A DNA stretch of 64,000 nt from Polynucleobacter hirudinilacicola. GTDB taxonomy: Bacteria; Pseudomonadota; Gammaproteobacteria; Burkholderiales; Burkholderiaceae. A program made the position numbers and the translations under genes. The notes below the pieces were generated by a model that saw only the letters and a list, made by a program, of their open reading frames with translations, made no database searches and had not been told where the DNA came from. Positions within the stretch are counted from its first letter, which is position 1; every line of letters starts with the position of its first letter. The stretch is taken from positions 1,095,993-1,159,992 of the forward strand of contig NZ_NAIA01000003.1 of assembly GCF_002192535.1 (NCBI RefSeq), read 5' to 3'. Positions 24,829-38,488 of the stretch are shown here, in pieces.

Positions 24829-26619
24829 TTAGTTAGAGCCTGGGTAAATATCAGCCCAAGAGTGCATTGCCGTCTTACAAGGCTGCCTTTTGGTGCTCAA
24901 AGACTTTGCATTCTCAGCAGCAATACTGATTCCGCCAGTCAAAATCCCTAGGCCAATCGATACGGCGCTATTCACAACGCCCTCTTTATTGACCCCAGCC
25001 TTCGGGTTTTGCAAGGTTCCCTCAAGTTGCACTAAGCTGCCGAGATCGATACCAGTGGTGAGTCCTGATTTCTGGTTCGGATCAATCTTAAGATGAATCG
25101 CTTCTGAATTGAGATTGACTGTTCCCGATAAAAAAATGTCTAACTTATCCGTCTCTGCTGCAAACGAATCTTTAATATTAATCATGCCATTACTAATCGG
25201 AAGATAAGCCACTGCGCACTCTAATATGGTTTGATTGCTTTGCTTACGCATTGGATTTAAGGCATCCATAATGGTGACAGCCAAATCGCCAGCAGAATTG
25301 AGTAGCTTTGAATCTAAGCGGGCTTTACCCACGGTCACTTGTACTTTGCCATTTGCTGCGCCCATGATTTGATGCAAGCTTTTGCCTTTGCTAGATAAGT
25401 TGAAGGCAATTTGAGTATCACCTCCACTGACCTTCGCACTGGAATCATCGCTAACGACTACTTGCTCCAAGGTAAAGCCTTTTGCTAGCGCCTTCATAGA
25501 TATCGCGGGCGTAGGACTATCTATTTGCGATAATGAAATTTGTGCTTGAGCCTGCCCCTTACCTAGCTCAAACTTCAGATCATTGATATCCAGTCTATTG
25601 CCTTTAAAGGCAATCGTGCCACTGACATTCTTAAAAGGTGCTTGATCTGGCACTCCAAGCTGTGCAATATCTAAGACAATCTTTCCATTGGCGTTAGGCA
25701 ATAAATCAAATGGCAAAGGATCATCGCTAAAGAAGTATCTACCCTGAGCTTGCGAAGGTTTAGGAGTAGATGAAGATTTTCCAGAGACGGCAGATGCCGC
25801 GGCCAAGGGAAGTAAGTCAAACGATTTTGATTCGAGCTTAATATCAAATTGTGGCAATACCTTAGGGGCTTTATCAACCTTACCGGTGATATCTAATGAT
25901 TTTCCATTTAGAGTGAGTGTGAGGTCTAGATTCGTCTTCACTGGGATTTGATCCCAATCGATGATGGCCTGTCGTAGAGAACCCATCTTGCCCTTAAGGC
26001 CCAGTTTGTAGTTAGCGTATTGCAGGTCCAGCAAGATGGTAGTTTTACCACTCTCACCCATTAATAAAAGCTTAGGAACCTCTATGACTTTAATAGGGCT
26101 AGCACCATCTTGATAGGATATACGCGCATCAGAAACACGAATAGTTTCTATTGCCACGAAGTTACTATCATCTGAGGTTTCTTGAGGAGGAGCACCTTTA
26201 GTATTGCTGGCAACGACTGCTTGTGTTAAATCCCAATTATTTTGCCCTGCTTTATTAGTCTGCAAATGGGCTTCAAGCCCCGCAAGATTAATGCTGCTAA
26301 TTTCTACATTCCCTGTAAATAAAGGAAATAGCTTCACTTCAAGCTCGACGTTTTTCAAGAACAGCATTTGAGAATCGCTTGCCCATGTTGCATTGCTTAA
26401 GCTCACTTGCTCAGCCTTGACACCAATCGAGGGAAAAATGGTTAAGCTAACAGGCCCAGCAATCTTGAGCTCTCGTCCAGTTGCATCTTTCACTTTAGAG
26501 CTGAGTAATTGCGTTAATTGCGCTGGATTAATAGAAGAGGCGGCATACCAAGCACCCAAGCCTGCAAGGGCCAAGCAAGTACTCAAGATGATCAGGATGA
26601 TTTTTAAGGTGTGACTCAT
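24829..26619 (-). CDS. AsmA family protein
   Basis: A 596-residue AsmA-like protein with an N-terminal transmembrane anchor (IILIILSTCLALAGLGAWYA) and a long periplasmic part. The opening domain has LTQLLSSKVKDATGRELKIA, VSLTIFPSIGVKAEQVSL and FPLFTGNVEISSINLAGL; the C-terminal AsmA_2 region includes LLNSAGDLAVTIMDALNP and KQSNQTILECAVAYLPISNG. Such proteins are linked to phospholipid transport and outer membrane assembly. It converges on the YvlD-like gene with an eight-base gap. Confidence 0.87.
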   Translation of the reverse strand: MSHTLKIILIILSTCLALAGLGAWYAASSINPAQLTQLLSSKVKDATGRELKIAGPVSLTIFPSIGVKAEQVSLSNATWASDSQMLFLKNVELEVKLFPLFTGNVEISSINLAGLEAHLQTNKAGQNNWDLTQAVVASNTKGAPPQETSDDSNFVAIETIRVSDARISYQDGASPIKVIEVPKLLLMGESGKTTILLDLQYANYKLGLKGKMGSLRQAIIDWDQIPVKTNLDLTLTLNGKSLDITGKVDKAPKVLPQFDIKLESKSFDLLPLAAASAVSGKSSSTPKPSQAQGRYFFSDDPLPFDLLPNANGKIVLDIAQLGVPDQAPFKNVSGTIAFKGNRLDINDLKFELGKGQAQAQISLSQIDSPTPAISMKALAKGFTLEQVVVSDDSSAKVSGGDTQIAFNLSSKGKSLHQIMGAANGKVQVTVGKARLDSKLLNSAGDLAVTIMDALNPMRKQSNQTILECAVAYLPISNGMINIKDSFAAETDKLDIFLSGTVNLNSEAIHLKIDPNQKSGLTTGIDLGSLVQLEGTLQNPKAGVNKEGVVNSAVSIGLGILTGGISIAAENAKSLSTKRQPCKTAMHSWADIYPGSN

Positions 26620-26679
26620 TACGCATTCATTCTATATCGAGCCCGTCGAGATGAGAGGCTCTAGACTAAAATGCCTATT

Positions 26680-27024
26680 ATGAGCACTGACAACCTACCT
26701 AAATGCCCTGGCTGCCAGGAAGATATGACCTATCCCGATGGCGCCAACTATGTGTGCGCTCAGTGTGGCCATGAATGGCCCATCACTGCAACAGCAGAGG
26801 AGATAGAAATTGGCTTAATCGTCAAAGATGCTAACGGTAATCTATTAGCGGATGGTGATACCGTTACCCTCATTAAAGATCTGAAAGTAAAGGGCTCCTC
26901 AACTACATTGAAGGTGGGAACTAAGATTAAAGGTATTCGTTTGGTCTCAGGTGACCATGAAGTAGATTGCAAAACAGAAGCAGGCAGCATGCTGTTAAAA
27001 GCCTGCTTCCTTAAAAAGGCTTAG
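26680..27024 (+). CDS. yjdM: zinc-ribbon protein YjdM/PhnA
   Basis: A 114-residue protein. A zinc ribbon at the N-terminus ([21 protein letters not shown], four cysteines; quoted in part as CPGC and CAQC) is followed by the PhnA domain [20 protein letters not shown] and the final [11 protein letters not shown]. The former name PhnA (phosphonoacetate hydrolase) is not supported for this family. I prefer ATG 26680 ([12 protein letters not shown]) over ATG 26671. Cytoplasmic, function unknown. Confidence 0.88.
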   Translation: MSTDNLPKCPGCQEDMTYPDGANYVCAQCGHEWPITATAEEIEIGLIVKDANGNLLADGDTVTLIKDLKVKGSSTTLKVGTKIKGIRLVSGDHEVDCKTEAGSMLLKACFLKKA

Positions 27025-27039
27025 TTCTTTTTTATTAGG

Positions 27040-27255
27040 CTAGCTACTTGCCTTCTTCAATACAGCGTAGATCTGATCCTTTAATAGCAATTTTTCTTTC
27101 TTCAGGGTTTCGATCTGCTCTGGGGTGCTAGGCTCTGAATGGGCCTCCATTCTTTGAATCTTTTGATCCAAATTATTGTGCTTATCAAATAAATGAGAAA
27201 AGTGACGATCCGAAGTCTTTAGCTTGCTAATTAATTCACGAAATTCTGGAAACAT
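27040..27255 (-). CDS. YdcH family protein (DUF465)
   Basis: A 71-residue helical protein: MFPEFRELISKLKTSDRHFS, FDKHNNLDQKIQRMEA and KKEKLLLKDQIYAVL, the DUF465/YdcH pattern. It is a small coiled-coil protein of unknown function. It converges on yjdM with a 15-base gap. Confidence 0.87.
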   Translation of the reverse strand: MFPEFRELISKLKTSDRHFSHLFDKHNNLDQKIQRMEAHSEPSTPEQIETLKKEKLLLKDQIYAVLKKASS

Positions 27256-27285
27256 AGATCCTCTTGATATTTAGGTTATTCAAAG

Positions 27286-27396
27286 CTACCTCTTTTTAGT
27301 GTATTCCTGCTTGAAGAATAGGACAATGCCCATAGCAATAAGCAGGACAAACCCCATATAGCCCAAATGAGATCTGTAAGGAACTTGCAGTAATAT
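27286..27396 (-). other. possible small membrane ORF or gene remnant
   Basis: On the minus strand an open stretch of 36 codons ends at TAG 27286-27288. From ATG 27357 it would give a 23-residue peptide with one hydrophobic helix (GFVLLIAMGIVLFF) and a basic end KQEYTKKR; the preceding open codons read QVPYRSHLGY. It looks like the tail of a polytopic membrane protein. No ribosome site is evident, so it may be a decayed gene end. Function not assignable. Confidence 0.25.
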
Positions 27397-27442
27397 CTAT
27401 AAGCACTTAAAGACGTTCCAACCAAAAGAAGGGTAATAAATC

Positions 27443-28276
27443 ATGGCTACAAAGAAGTCTCCAGCAAAAAAGCAAGTAGCTACTAAGGCGGTAAAAAAAG
27501 CCCCTGCAAAGAAGGTTGTTAAAAAAGTAGCAGCTAAGAAGCCAGCAACCAAGAAAACCGCTAAAAAGGCAGTGAAAAAAGTAGTGGCTAAGAAAGCCCC
27601 TGCCAAGAAGCCTGCGGCCAAAAAACCGGCAGCCAAGAAAGTTGCTAAAAAAGCAGTTAAGAAAGTAGCGTCACAATCTTCCAAAGTGGATCAATATGGT
27701 CTTGAGAAAGATGACGAGTTTTACGGTCTCTACTTCGCTAAATCCACCAGCAAAGGTTTGGTAGAAGTAAAACCTTGCACCTTCTCTCTCATGTATTGGT
27801 GGAAAGGCCTGCTTGGCTATCCTGACATGATCGAGATCTCCAAGGGCAGTAATACTGCAATGCTGCAATTTGAGTCTACATTTGGCGGCGGTGATTCTGG
27901 TGAAACAGAATTGACTGAGCAGGATGTTTTAGATATTGATCACATCATTGAAGTAGATGAGCAAGAAATGCTGATTTCACTCTACTCCTATGTACCAATC
28001 CCAGTTCCAGAAAAGCTTATTGGCGCACTAGGCCTAGCTATTCTGAACATCAATCCTGAAACCCGCTACGGTAGCCTTGAGCTCTGCTCTACTGAGAACG
28101 AAGAAGGCGAAACTGAGCACTTCTTACGTTATCGTGCAGCGACCTATTTACGAGGCATTAAGTCTGGGAAAGTAGAAGCTATCGAGAGCATGGTTACCAA
28201 TGGCTCTGAGTTCTTTGGTCTTGCTTTAGACGCAATGTGTGTCAATAAGTCTATTAAGAAGTGGTTGCTGAGCTAA
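27443..28276 (+). CDS. histone H1-like Lys/Ala/Pro tail fused to a globular C-terminal domain
   Basis: A 277-residue protein of two parts. Residues 1-75 are almost only Lys, Ala, Pro, Val and Thr in AKKPA-type repeats, as in bacterial histone H1-like DNA-binding proteins. Residues 80-277 form an acidic, mixed alpha/beta domain (DEFYGLYFAKSTSKGLVEVK, VPIPVPEKLIGALGLAILNI, HFLRYRAATYLRGIKSG, NGSEFFGLALDAM). This domain weakly recalls the YbjN/type III chaperone fold; I do not recognise it securely. The tail should bind nucleic acid; the domain's partner is unknown. A candidate terminator lies 45 bases past the stop, inside the next convergent gene. Confidence 0.8.
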   Translation: MATKKSPAKKQVATKAVKKAPAKKVVKKVAAKKPATKKTAKKAVKKVVAKKAPAKKPAAKKPAAKKVAKKAVKKVASQSSKVDQYGLEKDDEFYGLYFAKSTSKGLVEVKPCTFSLMYWWKGLLGYPDMIEISKGSNTAMLQFESTFGGGDSGETELTEQDVLDIDHIIEVDEQEMLISLYSYVPIPVPEKLIGALGLAILNINPETRYGSLELCSTENEEGETEHFLRYRAATYLRGIKSGKVEAIESMVTNGSEFFGLALDAMCVNKSIKKWLLS

Positions 28277-28292
28277 TCAAATCACTCAAAAC

Positions 28293-28553
28293 TTATCTAC
28301 ATAAATAAATGTAAGTCATGGGAAAACGGTCATTGACCGTTTTTCTGCTTTCAGCGATCACAGCGCTCTGTTTTCCTAGCTTCTTACATTCTGCAAGGGC
28401 TGCCTGCTGTACTTCGTTCTCGTTAGCACCCTTAGGAGCGTGTACTCCAATTGCCCCATCAGATTGCTTATAAACCCCGAACTCGCTAACAGGAGTGCTA
28501 CAGGCCATTAAGGCAAGTACGAAAATTAAAGATAGGTATGAAGTGGTTTTCAT
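28293..28553 (-). CDS. small hypothetical lipoprotein
   Basis: An 86-residue protein with a lipobox LALMACSTP near residue 18 and a short soluble domain (EFGVYKQSDGAIGVHAPKG, then a helix with QQAALAECKKLGKQ and a final cysteine YIYLCR). Not recognised. Start uncertain: ATG 28553 gives a normal signal peptide (MKTTSYLSLIFVLALMAC); ATG 28559 or 28565 is also in frame. It converges on the histone-tailed gene. Probably membrane-anchored in the envelope. Confidence 0.65.
   Translation of the reverse strand: MKTTSYLSLIFVLALMACSTPVSEFGVYKQSDGAIGVHAPKGANENEVQQAALAECKKLGKQSAVIAESRKTVNDRFPMTYIYLCR
28322..28344 (+). terminator. candidate terminator for the histone-tailed gene, inside the convergent CDS
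   Basis: AAAACGGTCA and TGACCGTTTT arms (28323-28332, 28334-28343) followed by T. By position it suits the plus-strand gene ending at 28276, yet it is also coding sequence for the minus-strand gene 28293-28553. Confidence 0.5.
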
Positions 28554-28599
28554 GGGCATTATCACTAGTCAATAGCTTTCAGATAAGCAGATAACAATT

Positions 28600-28689
<90 letters not shown>

Positions 28690-28783
28690 GAACCGATCAC
28701 TCATTATAGCTACCGATACATAAAGCCATACGGCTGATATTGGCTTAAAAATTGACTGGCCACACCCAATAATTTACATTAAT

Positions 28784-28809
28784 ATAGATATACATTTATG
28801 TATATCTAT
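28784..28809 (+). promoter_or_regulatory. perfect 12-bp inverted repeat, probable operator of the MazE/VapC pair
   Basis: ATAGATATACAT, two bases, then ATGTATATCTAT: a perfect palindrome with 12-base arms ending 13 bases before the antitoxin start. Its AT-rich core overlaps where a -10 element would sit. AbrB/MazE antitoxins bind such repeats to repress their own operon. Confidence 0.7.
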
Positions 28810-28822
28810 TTAAGGACTAATC

Positions 28823-29067
28823 ATGAACATACAAATTTCAAAATGGGGCAATAGCCTGGCACTTCGCATTCCAGCTAGCTTCATCAAAGAAATCAAGCTA
28901 AAAGATGGGGACAAAGTTGAAGCAACCCTTTCAAAGGATGGCTCATTAATCATTCGACCTCAGAAATTAGAACGCAAAGAAATTGCTGCTCAACTAAGAG
29001 CATTCAGAGCTACGTTGAAGATGGGTAAATCAGTGATGGAGGAAGTTCGCTCAAAGGCGCGTTACTA

Positions 29068-29068
<1 letters not shown>
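28823..29068 (+). CDS. AbrB/MazE-family antitoxin
   Basis: An 81-residue protein with an AbrB-type swapped-hairpin N-terminus (MNIQISKWGNSLALRIPASF, IKLKDGDKVEATLSKDGSLI) and a C-terminal helix that should wrap the toxin. MazE-type N-termini commonly pair with PIN toxins, and here the next gene is one, sharing one base (TAATG at 29066-29070). A strong palindrome upstream suggests autoregulation. Confidence 0.88.
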
Positions 29069-30824
<1,756 letters not shown>

Positions 30825-30858
30825 TTAGTCTATTTGGCACTTCATGAATATTGTGGCT

Positions 30859-31539
30859 CTAGTTTAAGCGTAAGACCTCAGCGCCGGCGGGCGGCATAAA
30901 AGTAAAGCGATTTGCAGGCAAATTGACGTTCAGCTGGATTTTATCGAGGGTTACTAAGACCACGCTACCGAGACCATCAATTAATTCCAAGGCTTTTGGT
31001 AAGCCATTGGCCATGCCTATCGAGATCTTTGTATAGGGCAGATCGTTTTTATCTTTAGCCTTGGGATCTTTTTTAGGCGTAAGGGCTACCCACTTCATTC
31101 CCAAGCGCTCTTCACCTTCCGTTAAATCAAAATGCTGATCAAGCAAAGTTTCACCAAACAATATGGCCGCTGGCGTAGCAGCTAATGCCTGCCCTGCAGG
31201 ACGAATAGTGGCTTGGTTTAAATCCTTATCCCACAAAATGAGTTGCTTGCCATCAGCAATCAGTTTTTGTTCATACGGTTTTTGGGTATCCCAGATAAAT
31301 CGTCCGGGACGCTGAAATACAAAGTGACCTTGTGTCTGGCGGACTACCTTTAAACCTTTATCTTGTGGCTCGCCTGCCTTGGGCGCACGTAGCTGCTGTT
31401 GCACAAAGTCACCTTCAGCAGTTTTGGAGTTGCGTACAAACTGACGCAACTGATCAGCACCACTCTCGCTTTGAGCGTTGACTATATTTGAAAACAGGAA
31501 GACTGTTCCAAGGACTACCGCAGATAAGAATCTTTGCAA
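30859..31539 (-). CDS. lolA: outer membrane lipoprotein carrier LolA
   Basis: A 226-residue periplasmic carrier that shuttles lipoproteins from LolCDE to LolB. A signal peptide (RFLSAVVLGTVFLFSNIVNA) precedes the LolA fold: GDFVQQQLRAPKAG, GHFVFQRPGRFIWDTQKPYE, KQLILWDKDLNQATIRP and the C-terminal LPANRFTFMPPAGAEVL. I favour a TTG start at 31539 with AAGGT eight bases upstream; the ATG at 31590 would overlap ftsK by 41 bases and add 17 residues before the signal peptide. It follows ftsK by 10 bases. Confidence 0.9.
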   Translation of the reverse strand: MQRFLSAVVLGTVFLFSNIVNAQSESGADQLRQFVRNSKTAEGDFVQQQLRAPKAGEPQDKGLKVVRQTQGHFVFQRPGRFIWDTQKPYEQKLIADGKQLILWDKDLNQATIRPAGQALAATPAAILFGETLLDQHFDLTEGEERLGMKWVALTPKKDPKAKDKNDLPYTKISIGMANGLPKALELIDGLGSVVLVTLDKIQLNVNLPANRFTFMPPAGAEVLRLN

Positions 31540-31549
31540 AATTACTACC

Positions 31550-34849
<3,300 letters not shown>

Positions 34850-34870
34850 GCCTGTAAAAGTTGCTCCAAT

Positions 34871-34903
34871 AAAAAAACGCCTAGCAATCCTAGGCGTTTT
34901 TAC
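34871..34903 (+). terminator. bidirectional terminator after trxB
   Basis: A-run, stem CGCCTAG-CAATC-CTAGGCG, then T-run. Nearly the same sequence recurs at 35628-35657, so the vapBC pair lies between two copies. Confidence 0.85.
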
Positions 34904-34917
34904 TTAAGGAGCGCTAT

Positions 34918-35316
34918 TTAAACCCAATTTTCAAGAGCTAGATTTGGAACCCTTTTAAATTCAGATAAATTGTTAGTGACTAAAGTTAATCCATGACTTC
35001 TAGCGTGAGCAGCAATATGAATATCATTCACGCCGATTGGCTTTCCAGCTTGTTCTAAAAATGCCTTTATTTGACCGTAATGCTGAGTCGCGTTTATATC
35101 GTAAGGTAAAACCTCTAAATGACTGATAAAGTCCTCAATAGTGTTGAGATTCTTTTCTACTTGCTTACTTTTTTCAGCGCCATAAATTAACTCTGCCAAT
35201 GTAATGGTAGATATAGCCATGCGACTTGCGTTTTTATTAAAAACCTTAAGGGCCTCTAGAGGTTTTCGTTTCATGACGTAAATAACAATGTTTGTGTCTA
35301 ATAAGTATTTAAGCAT
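34918..35316 (-). CDS. vapC: VapC-type PIN-domain toxin
   Basis: A 132-residue PIN RNase with the acidic pattern YLLDTNIVIYVMK, the glutamate in ISTITLAELIYGAEKS and GVNDIHIAAHARSHGLTLVT followed by NLSEFKRVPNL. These match VapC toxins that cut initiator tRNA or rRNA. Its start shares one base with the vapB stop (35316). The cassette is transcribed away from hppA and ends beside the trxB terminator. Confidence 0.9.
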   Translation of the reverse strand: MLKYLLDTNIVIYVMKRKPLEALKVFNKNASRMAISTITLAELIYGAEKSKQVEKNLNTIEDFISHLEVLPYDINATQHYGQIKAFLEQAGKPIGVNDIHIAAHARSHGLTLVTNNLSEFKRVPNLALENWV

Positions 35317-35549
35317 TAAAGCGGCTCTCTATCGCCTTGTTCTTGGGTTCCTCTTTCATCCATAAAGTCATCACTTACACCTGCTTCACTTAAGAAAAAG
35401 TTGTCCCATATGTTTTCAATTGGGGCAATGATGCGTTCACAGCCTTTTGCACGTACATTCACCTTGCGAACGTTCTCAGGAAGCCGCATCTCGACAGGTA
35501 GTCGCACAGCCTGAGTTCGATTGTTCGTAAAAACAGTTGAAATGGCCAA
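35316..35549 (-). CDS. vapB: VapB-type antitoxin
   Basis: A 77-residue antitoxin with an AbrB-like N-terminus (VFTNNRTQAVRLPVEMRLPE, VRKVNVRAKGCERIIAP) and an acidic C-terminal tail (FMDERGTQEQGDREPL) suited to neutralising VapC. An AGGAGG ribosome site lies 7 bases upstream. The interrupted repeat at 35574-35588 is a candidate operator. Its C-terminal tail overlaps the vapC start by one base. Confidence 0.87.
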   Translation of the reverse strand: MAISTVFTNNRTQAVRLPVEMRLPENVRKVNVRAKGCERIIAPIENIWDNFFLSEAGVSDDFMDERGTQEQGDREPL

Positions 35550-35573
35550 AATCTAGTCCTCCTCATGTATATA

Positions 35574-35588
35574 GCAATTGTATATTGC
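35574..35588 (-). promoter_or_regulatory. candidate vapBC operator
   Basis: GCAAT-TGTAT-ATTGC, an interrupted inverted repeat in AT-rich sequence 25 bases upstream of vapB. Arms are only five bases, so support is modest. Confidence 0.4.
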
Positions 35589-35627
35589 ATTTAACCCTCT
35601 TGCAACCCCTATATAAGGGAGGGTAAA

Positions 35628-35657
35628 TAAAAAACGCCTAGCAATGCTAGGCGTTTT
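35628..35657 (-). terminator. terminator after hppA, near-copy of the trxB terminator
   Basis: Stem CGCCTAGCA and TGCTAGGCG with flanking A and T runs; on the minus strand it ends in TTTTTTATTT, 25 bases past the hppA stop. Confidence 0.85.
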
Positions 35658-35681
35658 GGTTTGTTGCTTTACTGACTTGTT

Positions 35682-37742
35682 TTATCGACTCATCACTGGC
35701 AAGAGTGGCACGATGAGCAATGCCACGATGTTAATGATCTTAATGAGTGGATTCACAGCAGGACCGGCAGTATCTTTGTAGGGATCGCCTACAGTATCAC
35801 CCGTCACAGCTGCTTTATGTGCTTCAGAACCTTTACCGCCGAAGTTACCTTCTTCGATATATTTCTTGGCGTTATCCCAAGCACCACCACCAGTACACAT
35901 TGAGATCGCTACAAACAAGCCGGTCACAATCGTACCCATCAATAAGCCTCCTAATGCAGCAGGTCCCAACAAGAGACCAACCACGATCGGAGCAACCACT
36001 GGCAACAGTGAAGGAATAATCATTTCTTTAATGGCTGCGGTTGTCAGCATATCGACAGCCTTGCCGTATTCAGGCTTAGCAGTGCCTTCCATGATTCCAG
36101 GAATGTCGCGGAACTGACGGCGCACCTCTTCTACTACTGCACCAGCACAGCGGCCAACAGCCTCCATTGCCATCGCACCGAACAAGTAAGGAATCATGCC
36201 GCCGATAAAGAGGCCGATGATGACCATGTGGTTTGATAGATCAAAAGAAACTTGCTGACCAATCGCCTCTAATGCATGGGTGTAGTCAGCAAACAATACG
36301 AGTGAAGCCAATCCAGCAGAGCCAATCGCATAGCCTTTGGTAACTGCTTTAGTAGTGTTACCAACCGCATCCAATGGATCGGTAATGTCACGTACTGATT
36401 GTGGCAAACCAGCCATCTCCGCAATACCACCAGCATTGTCTGTAATTGGACCGTAAGCATCTAGCGCAACCACAATACCTGCCATTGACAACATCGCAGT
36501 TGCGGCAATCGCTATGCCATACAAACCGGCTAACCAGTAAGCAGCAAAAATAGCAGCACAAACAAAGAGCACTGGATATGCAGTGGACTTCATAGAGATA
36601 CCCAAGCCCGCAATGATGTTAGTACCATGGCCTTTAGTAGAAGCCTCGGCAATATGCTGCACTGGCTTGAACTGAGTACCGGTGTAGTACTCGGTAATCC
36701 AAACCAAGCCTGCAGTTAGCAAGAGACCCACAACGGTTGAGCCGAACAAGCGCCATTGGCTACCTGGAATGCCCAAAGCATCATCCGGCATGATGAGGTT
36801 AGTCACAAAGTAGAACGCTACCAATGACAAGCCACCTGCAATGATCAGGCCCTTATACAAAGCAGGCATCACATTTTTCATACCAGGCGTTGCTTTTACA
36901 AAGGAACAGCCGATGATGGAAGCAATGATAGAAACGCCACCAAGTACGAGTGGATAAACAATTGCTGCAACTGGAGCACCGACCACCATCAATGAACCAA
37001 GCACCATCGTGGCAATCAATGTCACTGCATAGGTTTCAAATAAGTCCGCCGCCATACCAGCACAGTCACCGACGTTATCACCGACGTTATCAGCAATCAC
37101 CGCTGGGTTACGTGGATCATCCTCCGGAATACCTGCCTCTACCTTACCAACTAAGTCAGCACCAACGTCTGCGCCCTTGGTAAAAATACCGCCACCAAGA
37201 CGCGCAAAGATGGAGATCAAAGATGAACCAAATGCCAAGCCAATGAGCGGGTGCAATACAGAAGCGAGATCTTGTCCTGCACCAATCGATACTAGGAACA
37301 TAAAGAAGAGACCAACTCCCAAGAGACCCAGGCCAACTACTAGCATGCCGGTAATCGCACCGCCCTTAAATGCAACATTGAGCGCTTCATTCATGCCCTT
37401 GGTAGCAGCTTCAGCTGTGCGTACGTTTGCACGTACTGAAACATTCATACCGATAAAACCGCATGCTCCTGATAGCACGGCACCGATCACAAAGCCGATA
37501 GCAGTCGCAAAGTCTAGGAAGAGCGCCATGAGGATAGTGAGAACCACCCCAACTACAGCAATCGTTTTATATTGGCGTGACAAATAAGCGGCGGCACCCT
37601 GCTGAATCGCCTCTGCAATTTCTTGCATTTTGGCATTTCCCGTACTTTGCTTCAAAATCCAGCCGCGCATCACAAAACCGTAAATTACGGCTAGGACACC
37701 GCAAGCCAAGGCAAAATACAAGCCTAAAGTGACATTACTCAT
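35682..37742 (-). CDS. hppA: membrane-bound proton-pumping pyrophosphatase (K+-independent type)
   Basis: A 686-residue protein with about 16 transmembrane helices. The PPi site shows [20 protein letters not shown] and [20 protein letters not shown], and the C-terminal repeat has [15 protein letters not shown]. It couples PPi hydrolysis to proton export. The segment [18 protein letters not shown] has Lys where K+-dependent enzymes have Ala, which marks the K+-independent H+-pumping class. It is divergent from the soluble ppa gene with a 170-base shared upstream region. Confidence 0.94.
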   Translation of the reverse strand: MSNVTLGLYFALACGVLAVIYGFVMRGWILKQSTGNAKMQEIAEAIQQGAAAYLSRQYKTIAVVGVVLTILMALFLDFATAIGFVIGAVLSGACGFIGMNVSVRANVRTAEAATKGMNEALNVAFKGGAITGMLVVGLGLLGVGLFFMFLVSIGAGQDLASVLHPLIGLAFGSSLISIFARLGGGIFTKGADVGADLVGKVEAGIPEDDPRNPAVIADNVGDNVGDCAGMAADLFETYAVTLIATMVLGSLMVVGAPVAAIVYPLVLGGVSIIASIIGCSFVKATPGMKNVMPALYKGLIIAGGLSLVAFYFVTNLIMPDDALGIPGSQWRLFGSTVVGLLLTAGLVWITEYYTGTQFKPVQHIAEASTKGHGTNIIAGLGISMKSTAYPVLFVCAAIFAAYWLAGLYGIAIAATAMLSMAGIVVALDAYGPITDNAGGIAEMAGLPQSVRDITDPLDAVGNTTKAVTKGYAIGSAGLASLVLFADYTHALEAIGQQVSFDLSNHMVIIGLFIGGMIPYLFGAMAMEAVGRCAGAVVEEVRRQFRDIPGIMEGTAKPEYGKAVDMLTTAAIKEMIIPSLLPVVAPIVVGLLLGPAALGGLLMGTIVTGLFVAISMCTGGGAWDNAKKYIEEGNFGGKGSEAHKAAVTGDTVGDPYKDTAGPAVNPLIKIINIVALLIVPLLPVMSR

Positions 37743-37912
37743 GCTTGACTCCCTAAAGTTGATCTTATTGTTTTGTATATCTAGCGCTTAGGTCGACCAG
37801 GTTTTAGAAAGCTTTAAACTAGGGTCTTTAAGCTGTACCAGTATGTAACAGAATCACCCCTGCTACCCCTTGCTGGAATCAGGGTATTTACTAATCATTA
37901 TTCGGAGTATTT

Positions 37913-38449
37913 ATGAGTCTCGACAACGTCAAGCCAGGCAAAAAGATCCCAGAGAGCTTCAACGTCATTATTGAAATCCCAATGAATGCGGATCCAATCA
38001 AGTATGAAGTTGATAAAGAAAGTGGCGCGATTTTTGTAGACCGTTTTATGGGTACTGCAATGCACTATCCATGTAACTATGGCTACATTAACAAAACGAT
38101 TGCTGGTGACGGTGATCCTGTTGACGTTCTCGTAATCACTCCATTTCCACTGATTCCGGGCGTGGTTGTTAGCTGCCGTGCAATTGGTGTTTTACAAATG
38201 GAAGATGAAGGCGGTCAAGACGCTAAGTTGTTAGCTGTTCCAGAAGACAAAATTTTACCAATCTATACACACTGGCAAAAACCAGAAGACATCAACCCAT
38301 TACGCTTAAACCAAATCCAACACTTCTTCGAGCACTATAAAGATCTCGAGCCAGGTAAGTGGGTCAAAGTTAAAGGCTGGGGTGGTATTGCAGATGCCCA
38401 TACAGAAATTATGGAAGGCATTGAGCGTTACAACAAAGAGCATAAATAA
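37913..38449 (+). CDS. ppa: soluble inorganic pyrophosphatase (family I)
   Basis: A 178-residue family I enzyme. The signature [20 protein letters not shown] carries the metal-binding aspartates, and [20 protein letters not shown] and [20 protein letters not shown] are conserved. It hydrolyses PPi in the cytoplasm to pull biosynthesis forward. CGGAG lies six bases before the ATG. It sits opposite hppA, so both PPi-consuming routes share one intergenic region and may be balanced there. Confidence 0.95.
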   Translation: MSLDNVKPGKKIPESFNVIIEIPMNADPIKYEVDKESGAIFVDRFMGTAMHYPCNYGYINKTIAGDGDPVDVLVITPFPLIPGVVVSCRAIGVLQMEDEGGQDAKLLAVPEDKILPIYTHWQKPEDINPLRLNQIQHFFEHYKDLEPGKWVKVKGWGGIADAHTEIMEGIERYNKEHK

Positions 38450-38488
38450 TTTTTATCTTCATTATTAATAAAGGCTTTGTGAATCGGA

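Noticed and set aside
27397..27684. 95-codon open frame opposite the Lys-rich tail, translating to Phe/Ala/Leu repeats
   Set aside because: The antisense of AAG/GCC repeats always reads as hydrophobic repeats; an artefact of the histone-like tail.
35747..37587. several plus-strand open frames opposite hppA
   Set aside because: Shadows of a strongly conserved membrane pyrophosphatase; no start signals and no recognisable domains.
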